This document shows positions 25,522-33,271 of a stretch of 64,000 nt of DNA, piece by piece (position 1 is the stretch's first letter; every line of letters begins with the position of its first letter). The notes below the pieces were generated by a model. The model was given only the letters and a program-made list of their open reading frames with translations, was not told the DNA's origin and made no database searches. Where the stretch lies: positions 1-64,000 of the forward strand of contig DASZHD010000010.1 of NCBI GenBank assembly GCA_035938175.1, read 5' to 3'. The position numbers and the translations under genes were made by a program. The stretch is from DASRDE01 sp035938175 (GTDB taxonomy: Bacteria > Vulcanimicrobiota > Vulcanimicrobiia > Vulcanimicrobiales > Vulcanimicrobiaceae).

Positions 25522-26136
25522 TTAGTAAGGCGTTCCGCCGCCGCCTGTTCCGCCCGTCGGCGACGGATTCAAGTTGTCCGTCCACTTGTATTTCGGGCGG
25601 TAAGCCGCGGTAAATCCGATTACGTCTTTGGACGTCTCGAGCGTGCCGACCATGTCGGTATTCGCGTCTTGCGAACCTTTGAAAACGAGATCCGACCCGT
25701 CGGGCAGCGAGACCACTAGCCGCACGTCTTTGCCGTCGACCGAACCCGAAACGGGATACTTTTTGTTCTTTCCGTCCAGATACGTGCCGGTCAATACGTT
25801 GCCGGTTTGCGCAAGCTTGAAATGCGCATACACGACGCCGGACGTTTGCTGAAGCGCCACTTCCCAAACGCCCGAAAGACCGATGCGATTGGCGTCGGGA
25901 TCCTTCGGCGGCGCGGGCGTGGCTTTGCCCTTGTGCTGCGGAAGCGTGACGTTGATCGTGTTCGGCGCGACCGTAGGCAGCGCCCCGGGCGGCAGCATCG
26001 GCGTCGGCGTCGCGTTGGGGGGCGGCGGCGAGGGCGGTGCAGTCGGCGTGGCCTGGGCGCCGGCGCGTAAGTGCGCGGCGTGGAACGCGACGAGGGTAAA
26101 AACGAGGGCGGCGAGGATGGTGTAAAGGCGCTTCAT
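25522..26136 (-). CDS. exported protein with Pro-rich linker, unknown function
   Basis: A 204-residue protein with a signal peptide (YTILAALVFTLVAFHAAHL, AGA cleavage region), then a low-complexity Pro/Thr/Ala linker to about residue 80, then a compact beta-rich domain. The domain reads SGVWEVALQQTSGVVYAHF, LTGTYLDGKNKKYPVSGSV, then RLVVSLPDGSDLVF, which looks like a small lipocalin-like or beta-sandwich fold (guess). I do not recognise the family. The end is Gly-rich. The gene is convergent to leuCD with the repeat array between; the next minus-strand gene starts upstream of it at 26696. Confidence 0.72.
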   Translation of the reverse strand: MKRLYTILAALVFTLVAFHAAHLRAGAQATPTAPPSPPPPNATPTPMLPPGALPTVAPNTINVTLPQHKGKATPAPPKDPDANRIGLSGVWEVALQQTSGVVYAHFKLAQTGNVLTGTYLDGKNKKYPVSGSVDGKDVRLVVSLPDGSDLVFKGSQDANTDMVGTLETSKDVIGFTAAYRPKYKWTDNLNPSPTGGTGGGGTPY

Positions 26137-26147
26137 GTCTCGCTATG

Positions 26148-26696
26148 TTACGATGCGGACGGCGCCGGTTCCGGCGAGGCGCTCGCTTGAGGCTGCGCCG
26201 GCCCTTCGACCGGCGGGCGGCGGCGTTCGTTCGGCAGCATCGGGACGCGATGCGTCGAGAGGCCCGTCATCTTGAGTGCTGCGACGATCTTGTTGGCATC
26301 CGCGGCGATGGAAACCACAAACCCGTCGCCCGGACAGAGCAGATCCGGCGTTTGCCATCCGTGATACTGAACGACCGTCGAACTTCCGAACGAGGCGCTC
26401 TTCACGCATGCGTGCGAGACGATTTGGCCGCTGCGTTTTGCCGTCTTGAGGTCCGACAAGAATTGCGCCGAGAGTTGCGGGGCGACTGACCCCCGTACCG
26501 GCTGATCGATTGCGGGGCCGCCGCGCCGAGAATGAACGGCCCAAGTCGAACCATCGGACCATACTTTGATCGTATAACCAGAGAAGTTGGTCGATCCCGA
26601 ATTCACGATCGTCGCCCCGTCGCGTTGCGCCGCGGCGGCAATGAAAGCGAGACAAGCGAGCGATGTGCAAGCGGCGATCCGCAATGCGCTATTCAT
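26148..26696 (-). CDS. exported protein, unknown function, 182 aa
   Basis: The N-terminus is a signal peptide (ALRIAACTSLACLAFIAAAA). The mature part has SGYTIKVWSDGSTWAVHSRR and a region ending in LSAQFLSDLKTAKR, with Cys at VSHACVK and LLCPGD that may pair. The C-terminal 40 residues are Pro/Ala/Glu/Ser-rich and probably unstructured. I know no family for it. It lies 12 bases upstream of the other exported gene on the same strand, so they may share a transcript and act together at the cell surface. Confidence 0.7.
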   Translation of the reverse strand: MNSALRIAACTSLACLAFIAAAAQRDGATIVNSGSTNFSGYTIKVWSDGSTWAVHSRRGGPAIDQPVRGSVAPQLSAQFLSDLKTAKRSGQIVSHACVKSASFGSSTVVQYHGWQTPDLLCPGDGFVVSIAADANKIVAALKMTGLSTHRVPMLPNERRRPPVEGPAQPQASASPEPAPSAS

Positions 26697-26811
26697 GTTC
26701 TCACAACGCGCTTTCGTTCATGTTTGTTTCCTGTCAATCGGTGCATGACATTACACCTATCCAAAAGAAGAGGCTGCCGTCTCTTCAGCGCCTTTTTCGT
26801 AGGAGTTTTCC

Positions 26812-28740
26812 GTGAGGACGCGTTTCCTTTTGCTCGGGTTTGCGGCAGTCTCCGCAGCTCTGGCCGCTTGCGGGGGCGGCGGCGGCTCCTCGGGAGGCGG
26901 CACCGTTCCCACACCAACCTCCACGCCCGCCGCTACAGCACCGCCGATTCCGGGAATCGGACCATTCGGATCGTTACAGCATTTTAACGTTCCGCAGCCG
27001 ACGCCGCCGCCGCAGGGCCAGAGCGCCGGTGCATTCTCGTTTTCGTTTCCGGGCGGACTGCCGGTTTCGGGTTCGGTTTCTTTTCCGGGGCAATACGCGG
27101 TCGTCGGATCCGGCGAAACGCTCGCATTGAGGCTTTCCTCCAGCGCGCCGTCGGGCGTGCCGTCGCTTTCGGTTGCGCGCAGCGCACAATCGCGGCGTCC
27201 GATGTACACGACCAGCCAAGTGAGTACGATTTTGTACATCGGCGTGCAGTTCGGACCGAATATCGTTGCGCTGGAAACGCCGCCGTCGTTTTCGATAACG
27301 GTGCCGTCCTCGGTAATCTTACCCGGGGCCAGTTACTGGCTTGCGGCGTACGATCCGACGCAACCGTCTTTGGGATGGCAACTGGCGTTTGAAGGGCCGG
27401 CCGCGATCGCGACGGGCTCGTCGACACTGAATTTCTCAGGCGGCGGACTCTACGATTTTGCCGGCGGTTCTTCGAACAATACCTATTGGTTCGCGTTGTA
27501 CGCTGCGAGCAGTTCGTTACCACCGCCGACGCCGGCGCCGACGAACCAACCCGTAAGCTTCGGATGCACGAATCAACCGTTCGACGCCGGGCGGCGCACG
27601 CTGAGTACCGGTCCGCGCCCGCTTGCAACGGGCGATACGTCGTCGTACGGCGGCGCGAATTCCACGCTGACGCAAACAATCGCGCGCGGCCAGCCCTGCC
27701 CGGAACCGACCGCGACCGCCGTTGCGTCGGTGAGCGACGCGGTTACCGTCGCGGCAACGACGGCACCGAGCGGTGCTGCCGCGTGGGACGCACAATCGAT
27801 CGAAAGCGACGCTTTTGCAACGAACACCGTCACGACGACGACGGATTCGATCGTGAACGAAGATGCCACGCACGAATTCACGTACGGCAACACGATAACC
27901 GACGAGAACGGCGATACGATTCAAACGCGGTATAACTCGCCGCAGACGGTGGACGAGCTGCCCGAAGGAAGCGGGCATTCGTGGTCCATCAACCCTGCGG
28001 GAACCGTGAACGAGACGTTGACCGACAACACCTCGATCGCGCGGACGTACGCAGCGGACGGATCGTACCAAGAAACCGATCAACTCGCGGGAGCGACGAC
28101 GACAATCAACGAGCGGGCGGACGGAAGCGGCAGCTATACGATCGGTTCGCTAGGAACGCTTACCGTCAGTGCACCGTCGGCCGGAACCATTACTCTGGCG
28201 ATCGGTGCGGGCTCGATCACCATACCCGCGTGGTTCACCACGCCGGTCACGGTGTACGGCGACACGTTCGCGGATAACGGTCCGCAATCGAGTCCATCGT
28301 GGTGCCAACCGGCGGTGACCGCAACGAATCCCGACCAGATCGTCGAAACGCTCGCGATAACCGATCCGGTTCTCGGCTACACCGAGAACCGCACGACGAC
28401 GTATTACGATAGCCAAACGTACGGCACGGTGTGCATGCAAATTCTCGACACGCTGAACGAGTACTACGACTATCTGCAGGACACGCCGATTTCGCCCGGA
28501 GTGTTCGTTAGCGGCAACGCGTCCCCGCTGCAAACCAATACGATCTCCGAATTTTACGTGATGAATTCCACGCCGACGATCAATGCGATCGCGCGGCGTT
28601 CGGGCGCCGGGGGCGTCTCGGCGCTGGCGCGCAGTAAAGCCGGCGCGATCGACTCGATCCGTGCGATGCAGCGCATGCAACGGATGAGAAATTTGCAACG
28701 ATATATACGGCGCTCGGAGACGGGAGGGCGCAGCTCATGA
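26812..28740 (+). CDS. large lipoprotein with Gly-rich N-terminus, unknown function
   Basis: A 642-residue exported protein that I do not recognise. The GTG start is supported by aggag seven bases upstream. Its signal peptide has a lipobox (LAACGGGGGS) followed by a Pro/Thr linker. A middle part (150-260) looks like beta-sandwich repeats, and the second half is rich in Thr, Asn, Asp and Tyr, as in extracellular adhesive or beta-helical proteins. The C-terminus turns basic and helical (RAMQRMQRMRNLQRYIRRS). The stop codon overlaps the ATG of the sedolisin gene (ATGA), so the two are probably made together; a peptidase partner or substrate is possible. Confidence 0.8.
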   Translation: MRTRFLLLGFAAVSAALAACGGGGGSSGGGTVPTPTSTPAATAPPIPGIGPFGSLQHFNVPQPTPPPQGQSAGAFSFSFPGGLPVSGSVSFPGQYAVVGSGETLALRLSSSAPSGVPSLSVARSAQSRRPMYTTSQVSTILYIGVQFGPNIVALETPPSFSITVPSSVILPGASYWLAAYDPTQPSLGWQLAFEGPAAIATGSSTLNFSGGGLYDFAGGSSNNTYWFALYAASSSLPPPTPAPTNQPVSFGCTNQPFDAGRRTLSTGPRPLATGDTSSYGGANSTLTQTIARGQPCPEPTATAVASVSDAVTVAATTAPSGAAAWDAQSIESDAFATNTVTTTTDSIVNEDATHEFTYGNTITDENGDTIQTRYNSPQTVDELPEGSGHSWSINPAGTVNETLTDNTSIARTYAADGSYQETDQLAGATTTINERADGSGSYTIGSLGTLTVSAPSAGTITLAIGAGSITIPAWFTTPVTVYGDTFADNGPQSSPSWCQPAVTATNPDQIVETLAITDPVLGYTENRTTTYYDSQTYGTVCMQILDTLNEYYDYLQDTPISPGVFVSGNASPLQTNTISEFYVMNSTPTINAIARRSGAGGVSALARSKAGAIDSIRAMQRMQRMRNLQRYIRRSETGGRSS

Positions 28741-30824
28741 AACGACTATTTCTAGCACCCGCGCTCGCTGTAGCAGTTCTGGCCGCGGCCGCCTGTTCCG
28801 GCGGGTCCGCGGTACCGGGCGGTGCGTCTTCCGGAGCTCTCGAGTGGGGGCAAGAACAGCTCGGCGGCGCCGCGTTTGTCGGACCGGCAAACGTCGATCA
28901 TTTGGAAGTGAACGTCGTCGTGCGGCAGCAGAACGCAAGCGGACTTCTGCAGTACGCGCGCGGCGCAAACAATCCGGCATCGCCGCTTTATCGCCAGTTT
29001 CTCACACCGCAGCAGATCGCCGATCGATTCGGTGCGAGCGCCCAAGACTACCACAACGCGGCGCAATACTTCGCAAGCCGCAATTTATCGGTAGGGGGAT
29101 GGCCGCAGCGTCTGACGCTGGCGGTCGCGGGTTCGCAATCGAACGTTGAACGCGCGTTCGGTACGCACTTCGGCGTCTACCGAAAAAACGGCGAAGAATT
29201 CATCGCGCCGATGAGCGCGCCGCAATTGCCGGCGGCAATTCCCGTTGTGGCTGCCGCGAATTTGGTGACCTACGACGTGCAGCGTCGCGACATCGTGGTT
29301 CCGCCGCGCGTCGGAAACAACGCCGTCAGCGGCTATGCGCCGCAGCAGGTGCAAGCCGCATTCGACTACACCGGCGCCTACAAAACCGTCGTCGGCGGAA
29401 GCGCGCTGAACGGCACCGGAATCAACGTCGGCATCATCGGTACCGGGCCGATCGACGTAATCGGCGGGCAAGACCAAGACGCGGCAACGTTGGCAACGAC
29501 GTTCCGCGTACGCATGGCGCCAATCGCAATTGCGACCGTTACACCCTCGGGCGTTGCCGCCGGACTGAAGATCTCCGGCATTCCCACGGCGCCGCCGTCA
29601 TCGCCGTCACCCAATAATCCGCCGCCGAATCCGAATCTGTTTCCGTTCTCGGCGGATTTCCAATCGCCGCCTCCCGTAACGTCGCCGAAGTGCACGGGTC
29701 CGCTGCCCACCTGCAATCCCGAAGACGTAGAAGCGCAACTCGATACCCAGCAAATCGCTTCGCTTGCGCCCGGATCCAACGTGATGTTCTATCTTGCGTA
29801 CAACGCGAGCGATTGTCACGTGTATTTTCCAAATTCGTGCGCACCGGCGCCGCCCTCGCCGCCGCCGAACAGCAATTACGGTCAGCCTCTCGAGGGTCTG
29901 CTGGAAGCGGACGCGGAGATTCAACAAGCGATCGCCGACGATAAGGCCGACGTGATCTCGATCAGTTGGGGCGGCGGCGAACCGGAAAACATCGGCGGAT
30001 ATTACACGGCGTCCGGAAGCGGATATGGTCCGGAAGAATTCGCCGCGCTGGCGGCCGAAGGGATCGCCGTCTTTGCTTCTTCCGGCGATACCGGTTCGGC
30101 GGGATGTTTCGGCAACACACAGCGCGTGTGCGTGCAATATCCCGCGAGCGATCCGAGCGTGACCGCAGTTGGCGGCGTCAACGCGCCGATCGACGAACTC
30201 GGTCAATTCGAGGCCCCGATTACCGCGTGGGGTACCACGACCGCGACGAACGGTGGGTTAGGCCTCGGCGATTCCGGCGGCGGCGTTTCCACGATCTTTC
30301 CGGCAATCGCCGCGCAGGCGTCGACCACCGGTGCGACGATGCGTGAGGTTCCCGATCTTGCGATGCTCGCCGATCCGAACACCGGCGTTTTTGTCGCGGT
30401 CAATTCGCGGTTTGGCGGATTCCTGACGGGCGAAATCGGCGGAACCAGCGTCGCGGCCCCGCAAAGCGCGGCAATGTGGGCTTTGGTCCTTGAGGCTTGC
30501 AAGAATACGCACGCCTGTGCAACCGCCGGCGGACCGTTCCCGTACCGGCTTGGCAACGCGGCGCCCCTTATCTACGGCATCTACGGCAAGAAGTCGGGGA
30601 CGGGCTCACCGCCGGCGGCGCTGCCGTACCCGAACGTCTTCTATGACGTCGTGTACGGCCAGAACCCCAACCTGCCGGGTCCCGGCCCGGCCAACACGCC
30701 CAATCCCAATGCGACGCCTGTGCCCGGATACGTTGCGGGGGCCGGCTACGACGAGGTAACGGGGGTCGGGGTGCCGTTTGCCGGACACCTAATCCAGGCG
30801 ATCACCGGGCAGGCCGTGCCCTGA
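28737..30824 (+). CDS. S53 sedolisin/kumamolisin-type serine-carboxyl peptidase, lipoprotein
   Basis: A 695-residue secreted peptidase. The N-terminus has a lipobox (AAACSGGS); a pro-kumamolisin-type propeptide spans about 45-180 (YRQFLTPQQIADRFG, RAFGTHFGVYR). The catalytic domain has the Glu/Asp pair in DVEAQLDTQQIASLAPGS (about E332 and D336), the SWGGGEPEN loop, and Ser in IGGTSVAAPQSAAM (about S571). The C-terminal DEVTGVGVPF matches the calcium site region. Sedolisins are most active at low pH and become active after loss of the propeptide. A proline-rich insert around 285-330 is unusual. Co-translated with the preceding lipoprotein. Confidence 0.93.
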   Translation: MKRLFLAPALAVAVLAAAACSGGSAVPGGASSGALEWGQEQLGGAAFVGPANVDHLEVNVVVRQQNASGLLQYARGANNPASPLYRQFLTPQQIADRFGASAQDYHNAAQYFASRNLSVGGWPQRLTLAVAGSQSNVERAFGTHFGVYRKNGEEFIAPMSAPQLPAAIPVVAAANLVTYDVQRRDIVVPPRVGNNAVSGYAPQQVQAAFDYTGAYKTVVGGSALNGTGINVGIIGTGPIDVIGGQDQDAATLATTFRVRMAPIAIATVTPSGVAAGLKISGIPTAPPSSPSPNNPPPNPNLFPFSADFQSPPPVTSPKCTGPLPTCNPEDVEAQLDTQQIASLAPGSNVMFYLAYNASDCHVYFPNSCAPAPPSPPPNSNYGQPLEGLLEADAEIQQAIADDKADVISISWGGGEPENIGGYYTASGSGYGPEEFAALAAEGIAVFASSGDTGSAGCFGNTQRVCVQYPASDPSVTAVGGVNAPIDELGQFEAPITAWGTTTATNGGLGLGDSGGGVSTIFPAIAAQASTTGATMREVPDLAMLADPNTGVFVAVNSRFGGFLTGEIGGTSVAAPQSAAMWALVLEACKNTHACATAGGPFPYRLGNAAPLIYGIYGKKSGTGSPPAALPYPNVFYDVVYGQNPNLPGPGPANTPNPNATPVPGYVAGAGYDEVTGVGVPFAGHLIQAITGQAVP

Positions 30825-30848
30825 CCCTCTTGCCACGGTTGTTATAAT
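30821..30848 (+). promoter_or_regulatory. sigma-70-type promoter of rpmE
   Basis: CTGACC at 30821-30826 and TATAAT at 30843-30848 are separated by 16 bases. The expected transcription start falls only about three bases before the GTG of rpmE at 30858, so the transcript may be nearly leaderless. This is sequence inspection only. Confidence 0.55.
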
Positions 30849-30857
30849 GGGGGGGCT

Positions 30858-31124
30858 GTGAAACAGAAGATTCATCCCAAATGGTTCCCCGAGGCTCGCG
30901 TTCACTGCGCGTGCGGCAATACGTTTACGACCGGATCGACGATGCCCGAGATCGCGGTTGAGATTTGCTCGGCGTGCCATCCGCTCTTTACCGGCCAGCA
31001 GAAATTCGTCGACACGGCGGGCCGCGTTGACAAGTTCCGCCAGCGTGAAGAGATTGCAAAGCAGAAGCAGCAAGAAGCGGCCGTACGCAAGGCCAAGCGC
31101 GAAGCGGCAAAAGCCGAAGCTTAA
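30858..31124 (+). CDS. rpmE: 50S ribosomal protein bL31
   Basis: An 88-residue bL31 of the zinc-binding (C+) type. It begins MKQKIHPKWFPEARVHCACG and has four candidate ligands: CAC at residues 17-19, CSAC at 38-41, then the HPLFTGQQKFVDTAGRVDKF segment typical of bL31. The C-terminal 20 residues are a Lys/Ala/Glu-rich helix, longer than in many bL31 proteins. The GTG start immediately follows a good -10 box, and there is no clear SD unless the G run upstream serves. A hairpin with a T run lies between rpmE and prfA. The order rpmE-prfA-prmC is common in Firmicutes. Confidence 0.95.
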   Translation: MKQKIHPKWFPEARVHCACGNTFTTGSTMPEIAVEICSACHPLFTGQQKFVDTAGRVDKFRQREEIAKQKQQEAAVRKAKREAAKAEA

Positions 31125-31140
31125 CAAGACGGGATTTGAA

Positions 31141-31170
31141 AAGGCGGGCCTCCGCAAGGGGCTCGCTTTT
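31141..31170 (+). terminator. rho-independent terminator between rpmE and prfA
   Basis: Stem aaggcgggcc / ggctcgctt with one or two G-T pairs, loop tccgcaag, followed by tttt. It is 17 bases after the rpmE stop and 15 before prfA, so it is probably leaky or prfA has its own start of transcription. Confidence 0.65.
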
Positions 31171-31184
31171 CATTTTGCACGACG

Positions 31185-32270
31185 ATGAAGTTCTACGACC
31201 GGTTAGAGACGATTGCCAAACGGTTCGACGAGATCGAAGCGGAGCTCGCGCACCCTGCGGGCGGCTTCGATCAAGCGCGCTATACCGCGCTGCTCAAGGA
31301 ACGCTCGTCAATCGAAGAGACCGTCGAAGTCTACCGCGAGTACAAGAAAACGCTCGAAGCGATTTCGGCAAACGACGAACTGCTGAAAGACCGCAGCGAT
31401 CCCGAGCTCCACGAACTCGCGGAGGAAGAGGCCAAAACGCTTCGCGAGCGCCGCGCGCACCTCGAGGAGCGGCTGCAAATGCTCATGATTCCGAAAGATC
31501 CCGACGATGAAAAGGATGTATTCATCGAAATCCGGGCCGGCGCGGGCGGCGACGAAGCGGCGATTTTTGCGGGCGACTTGGCGCGCATGTACATGCGATA
31601 CGCCGAACAGCAGCGGATGAAGGTGGAACTGGTCTCGGAGAGTGAGAGCGACGCCGGCGGATATAAGGAGATAGTCTTCGCAGTGAAGGGTAACGCGCCG
31701 TACAAACACTTCAAACACGAGTCCGGCGTGCACCGCGTTCAGCGGGTGCCGGTGACCGAGTCGCAAGGACGCGTGCACACCAGTACGGCAACGGTTGCGG
31801 TGCTGCCGCAAGTCGACGAGAACATCGACGTCGAGATCAATCCGGCGGATCTGCAAATCGACACGTACAAATCGAGCGGCGCGGGCGGCCAGTACGTCAA
31901 CAAGACGGAGTCGGCAATCCGCATCACGCACGTCCCCACCGGCATCGTCGTCGCCTCGCAGCAAGAGCGATCGCAGATCCAGAACCGCGCGAAAGCGATG
32001 GAGATGCTGCGCGCGATGTTGTACGACCGCAAACGGCGCGAAGCCGAAGAAGCCATGGGCACGATGCGGCGCAGCCAAGTCGGCACCGGCGACCGGTCCG
32101 AGAAGATCCGCACGTATAACTATCCGCAAGATCGCATCACGGACCACCGCATCAACCAGAACTTCGGAAACATCCGCGGCGTGATGGACGGCGACATGGG
32201 GCACATCGTGGAAGAGCTGCTCAAAGACGAGCGTGCTCGCGCGCTCGCAGGCGAGAATTCGGCGGCGTAA
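31185..32270 (+). CDS. prfA: peptide chain release factor 1
   Basis: RF1 ends translation at UAA and UAG. The 361-residue length is normal. The GGQ motif lies in KSSGAGGQYVNKTESAIR near residue 235, and the FIEIRAGAGGDEAAIFAGDL segment is typical of RF domain 2. The tripeptide anticodon region is in HTSTATVAVLPQ (PxT-like part of RF1 is seen upstream as RVPVTESQGRVHTS). It is followed eight bases later by prmC, the enzyme that methylates the GGQ Gln. Start ATG with no unusual feature. Confidence 0.97.
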   Translation: MKFYDRLETIAKRFDEIEAELAHPAGGFDQARYTALLKERSSIEETVEVYREYKKTLEAISANDELLKDRSDPELHELAEEEAKTLRERRAHLEERLQMLMIPKDPDDEKDVFIEIRAGAGGDEAAIFAGDLARMYMRYAEQQRMKVELVSESESDAGGYKEIVFAVKGNAPYKHFKHESGVHRVQRVPVTESQGRVHTSTATVAVLPQVDENIDVEINPADLQIDTYKSSGAGGQYVNKTESAIRITHVPTGIVVASQQERSQIQNRAKAMEMLRAMLYDRKRREAEEAMGTMRRSQVGTGDRSEKIRTYNYPQDRITDHRINQNFGNIRGVMDGDMGHIVEELLKDERARALAGENSAA

Positions 32271-32278
32271 CGAAGCCG

Positions 32279-33166
32279 ATGCTGTCGAGTCAGAAACCTC
32301 AAACCGTTGCCGAAACGCTGGCGCGGGGAACGGAATTACTCGCGGACGGCCCGAGCGGCCGCACCGATGCGCAGATCTTGCTGGCTTTTACGATCGGACG
32401 GGATCGCGCGTGGCTTCTGGCGCATGGCGAAACGTTTTTGAGCCGTGCACAAGCCGACCGGTATCTGGCGCTTTGCCGAAAACGTGCCGGCGGAATGCCC
32501 GTTGCGTATATTACGGGTTTCGCGGGCTTTTACGGCCGCGAGTTTGCGGTAAACGAGCACGTGTTGATACCGCGTCCGGAAAGCGAACATTTGGTGCAGG
32601 ATGCACTCGCGCATTTGCGATCGAAAGTCGACGCGCGATCGCCCGCGCCTTCCGTTCTGACGGTCTACGAGGCCGGAATCGGAAGCGGCGCGATCGGCTG
32701 TACGATCTTGGCGGAGGTGCCGCAGGCGGCGCTGGAGGGCAGCGACATCAGCTTCGCCGCGTTGAAAGTCGCCGAATATAATGCGCGCCGCCTGAACGTG
32801 TACGTGCGCTGCAAATTCTACGCGGCCGATGTGGTAAAACCCAACTCGTCGCAAAAATACGACGTGGTCATCGCTAACTTGCCGTACATACCGTCCGCCG
32901 CGGTTCCGCAAAAGCCGGATCCCGTGGGATTCGAACCGCGCATCGCACTTGACGGCGGCGCGGACGGATTGGATCACTACCGCAAACTGCTGACGCGTTT
33001 ACCGAACATGCTGCGATCCGGCGGCCTGGCGCTGATGGAGGCGGCTCCTCCCACAATCGGCCGCCTGGCCGGACTGGCGCGCGACGCGATGCCGCACGCG
33101 GCAGTCGAAATCCGGCACGATTACGCCGGGCTCGAGCGGTACGTCGCCGTCTCCCTCTTACCCTGA
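32279..33166 (+). CDS. prmC: release factor glutamine N5-methyltransferase
   Basis: Methylates the Gln of the GGQ motif in RF1/RF2. The 295-residue protein has the N-terminal helical domain typical of PrmC and the SAM-binding motif VYEAGIGSGAIGCTILAEVP near residue 131. The substrate-binding motif is normally NPPYIP; here it reads IANLPYIPSAAVP, so the second position is Leu. The tail LRSGGLALMEAAP and FEPRIALDGGADGLDHYR are as in the family. The gene lies directly after prfA, its substrate gene. The Leu change is reported as a finding; Asn, Pro and Tyr remain, so activity is likely kept. Confidence 0.93.
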   Translation: MLSSQKPQTVAETLARGTELLADGPSGRTDAQILLAFTIGRDRAWLLAHGETFLSRAQADRYLALCRKRAGGMPVAYITGFAGFYGREFAVNEHVLIPRPESEHLVQDALAHLRSKVDARSPAPSVLTVYEAGIGSGAIGCTILAEVPQAALEGSDISFAALKVAEYNARRLNVYVRCKFYAADVVKPNSSQKYDVVIANLPYIPSAAVPQKPDPVGFEPRIALDGGADGLDHYRKLLTRLPNMLRSGGLALMEAAPPTIGRLAGLARDAMPHAAVEIRHDYAGLERYVAVSLLP

Positions 33167-33175
33167 GCCCGTATT

Positions 33176-33237
33176 GTCATCCTGAGCCCGTCGAAGGGCG
33201 GCCGAGCAATGCCGAAGCTGCTCGACCCGGCATGACT
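33176..33237. repeat. dispersed repeat variant between prmC and pyrG
   Basis: Reads tgtcatcctgagcccgtcga followed by agggcggccgagcaatgccgaagctgctcgacccggcatgac. It shares catcctgagc/tcgaaggg with the other repeats, and gccgagca/tgctcgac give a second inverted pair. It fills the whole prmC-pyrG gap and probably forms a hairpin. Confidence 0.6.
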
Positions 33238-33271
33238 CCCTACAATGCGCGAGGAATACCGTAATCCCGAG

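Noticed and set aside
29892..29920. Acidic cluster EGLLEADAE as sedolisin catalytic pair
   Set aside because: The canonical E-x3-D spacing occurs earlier in DVEAQLDTQQIASLAPGS, so this cluster is only structural.
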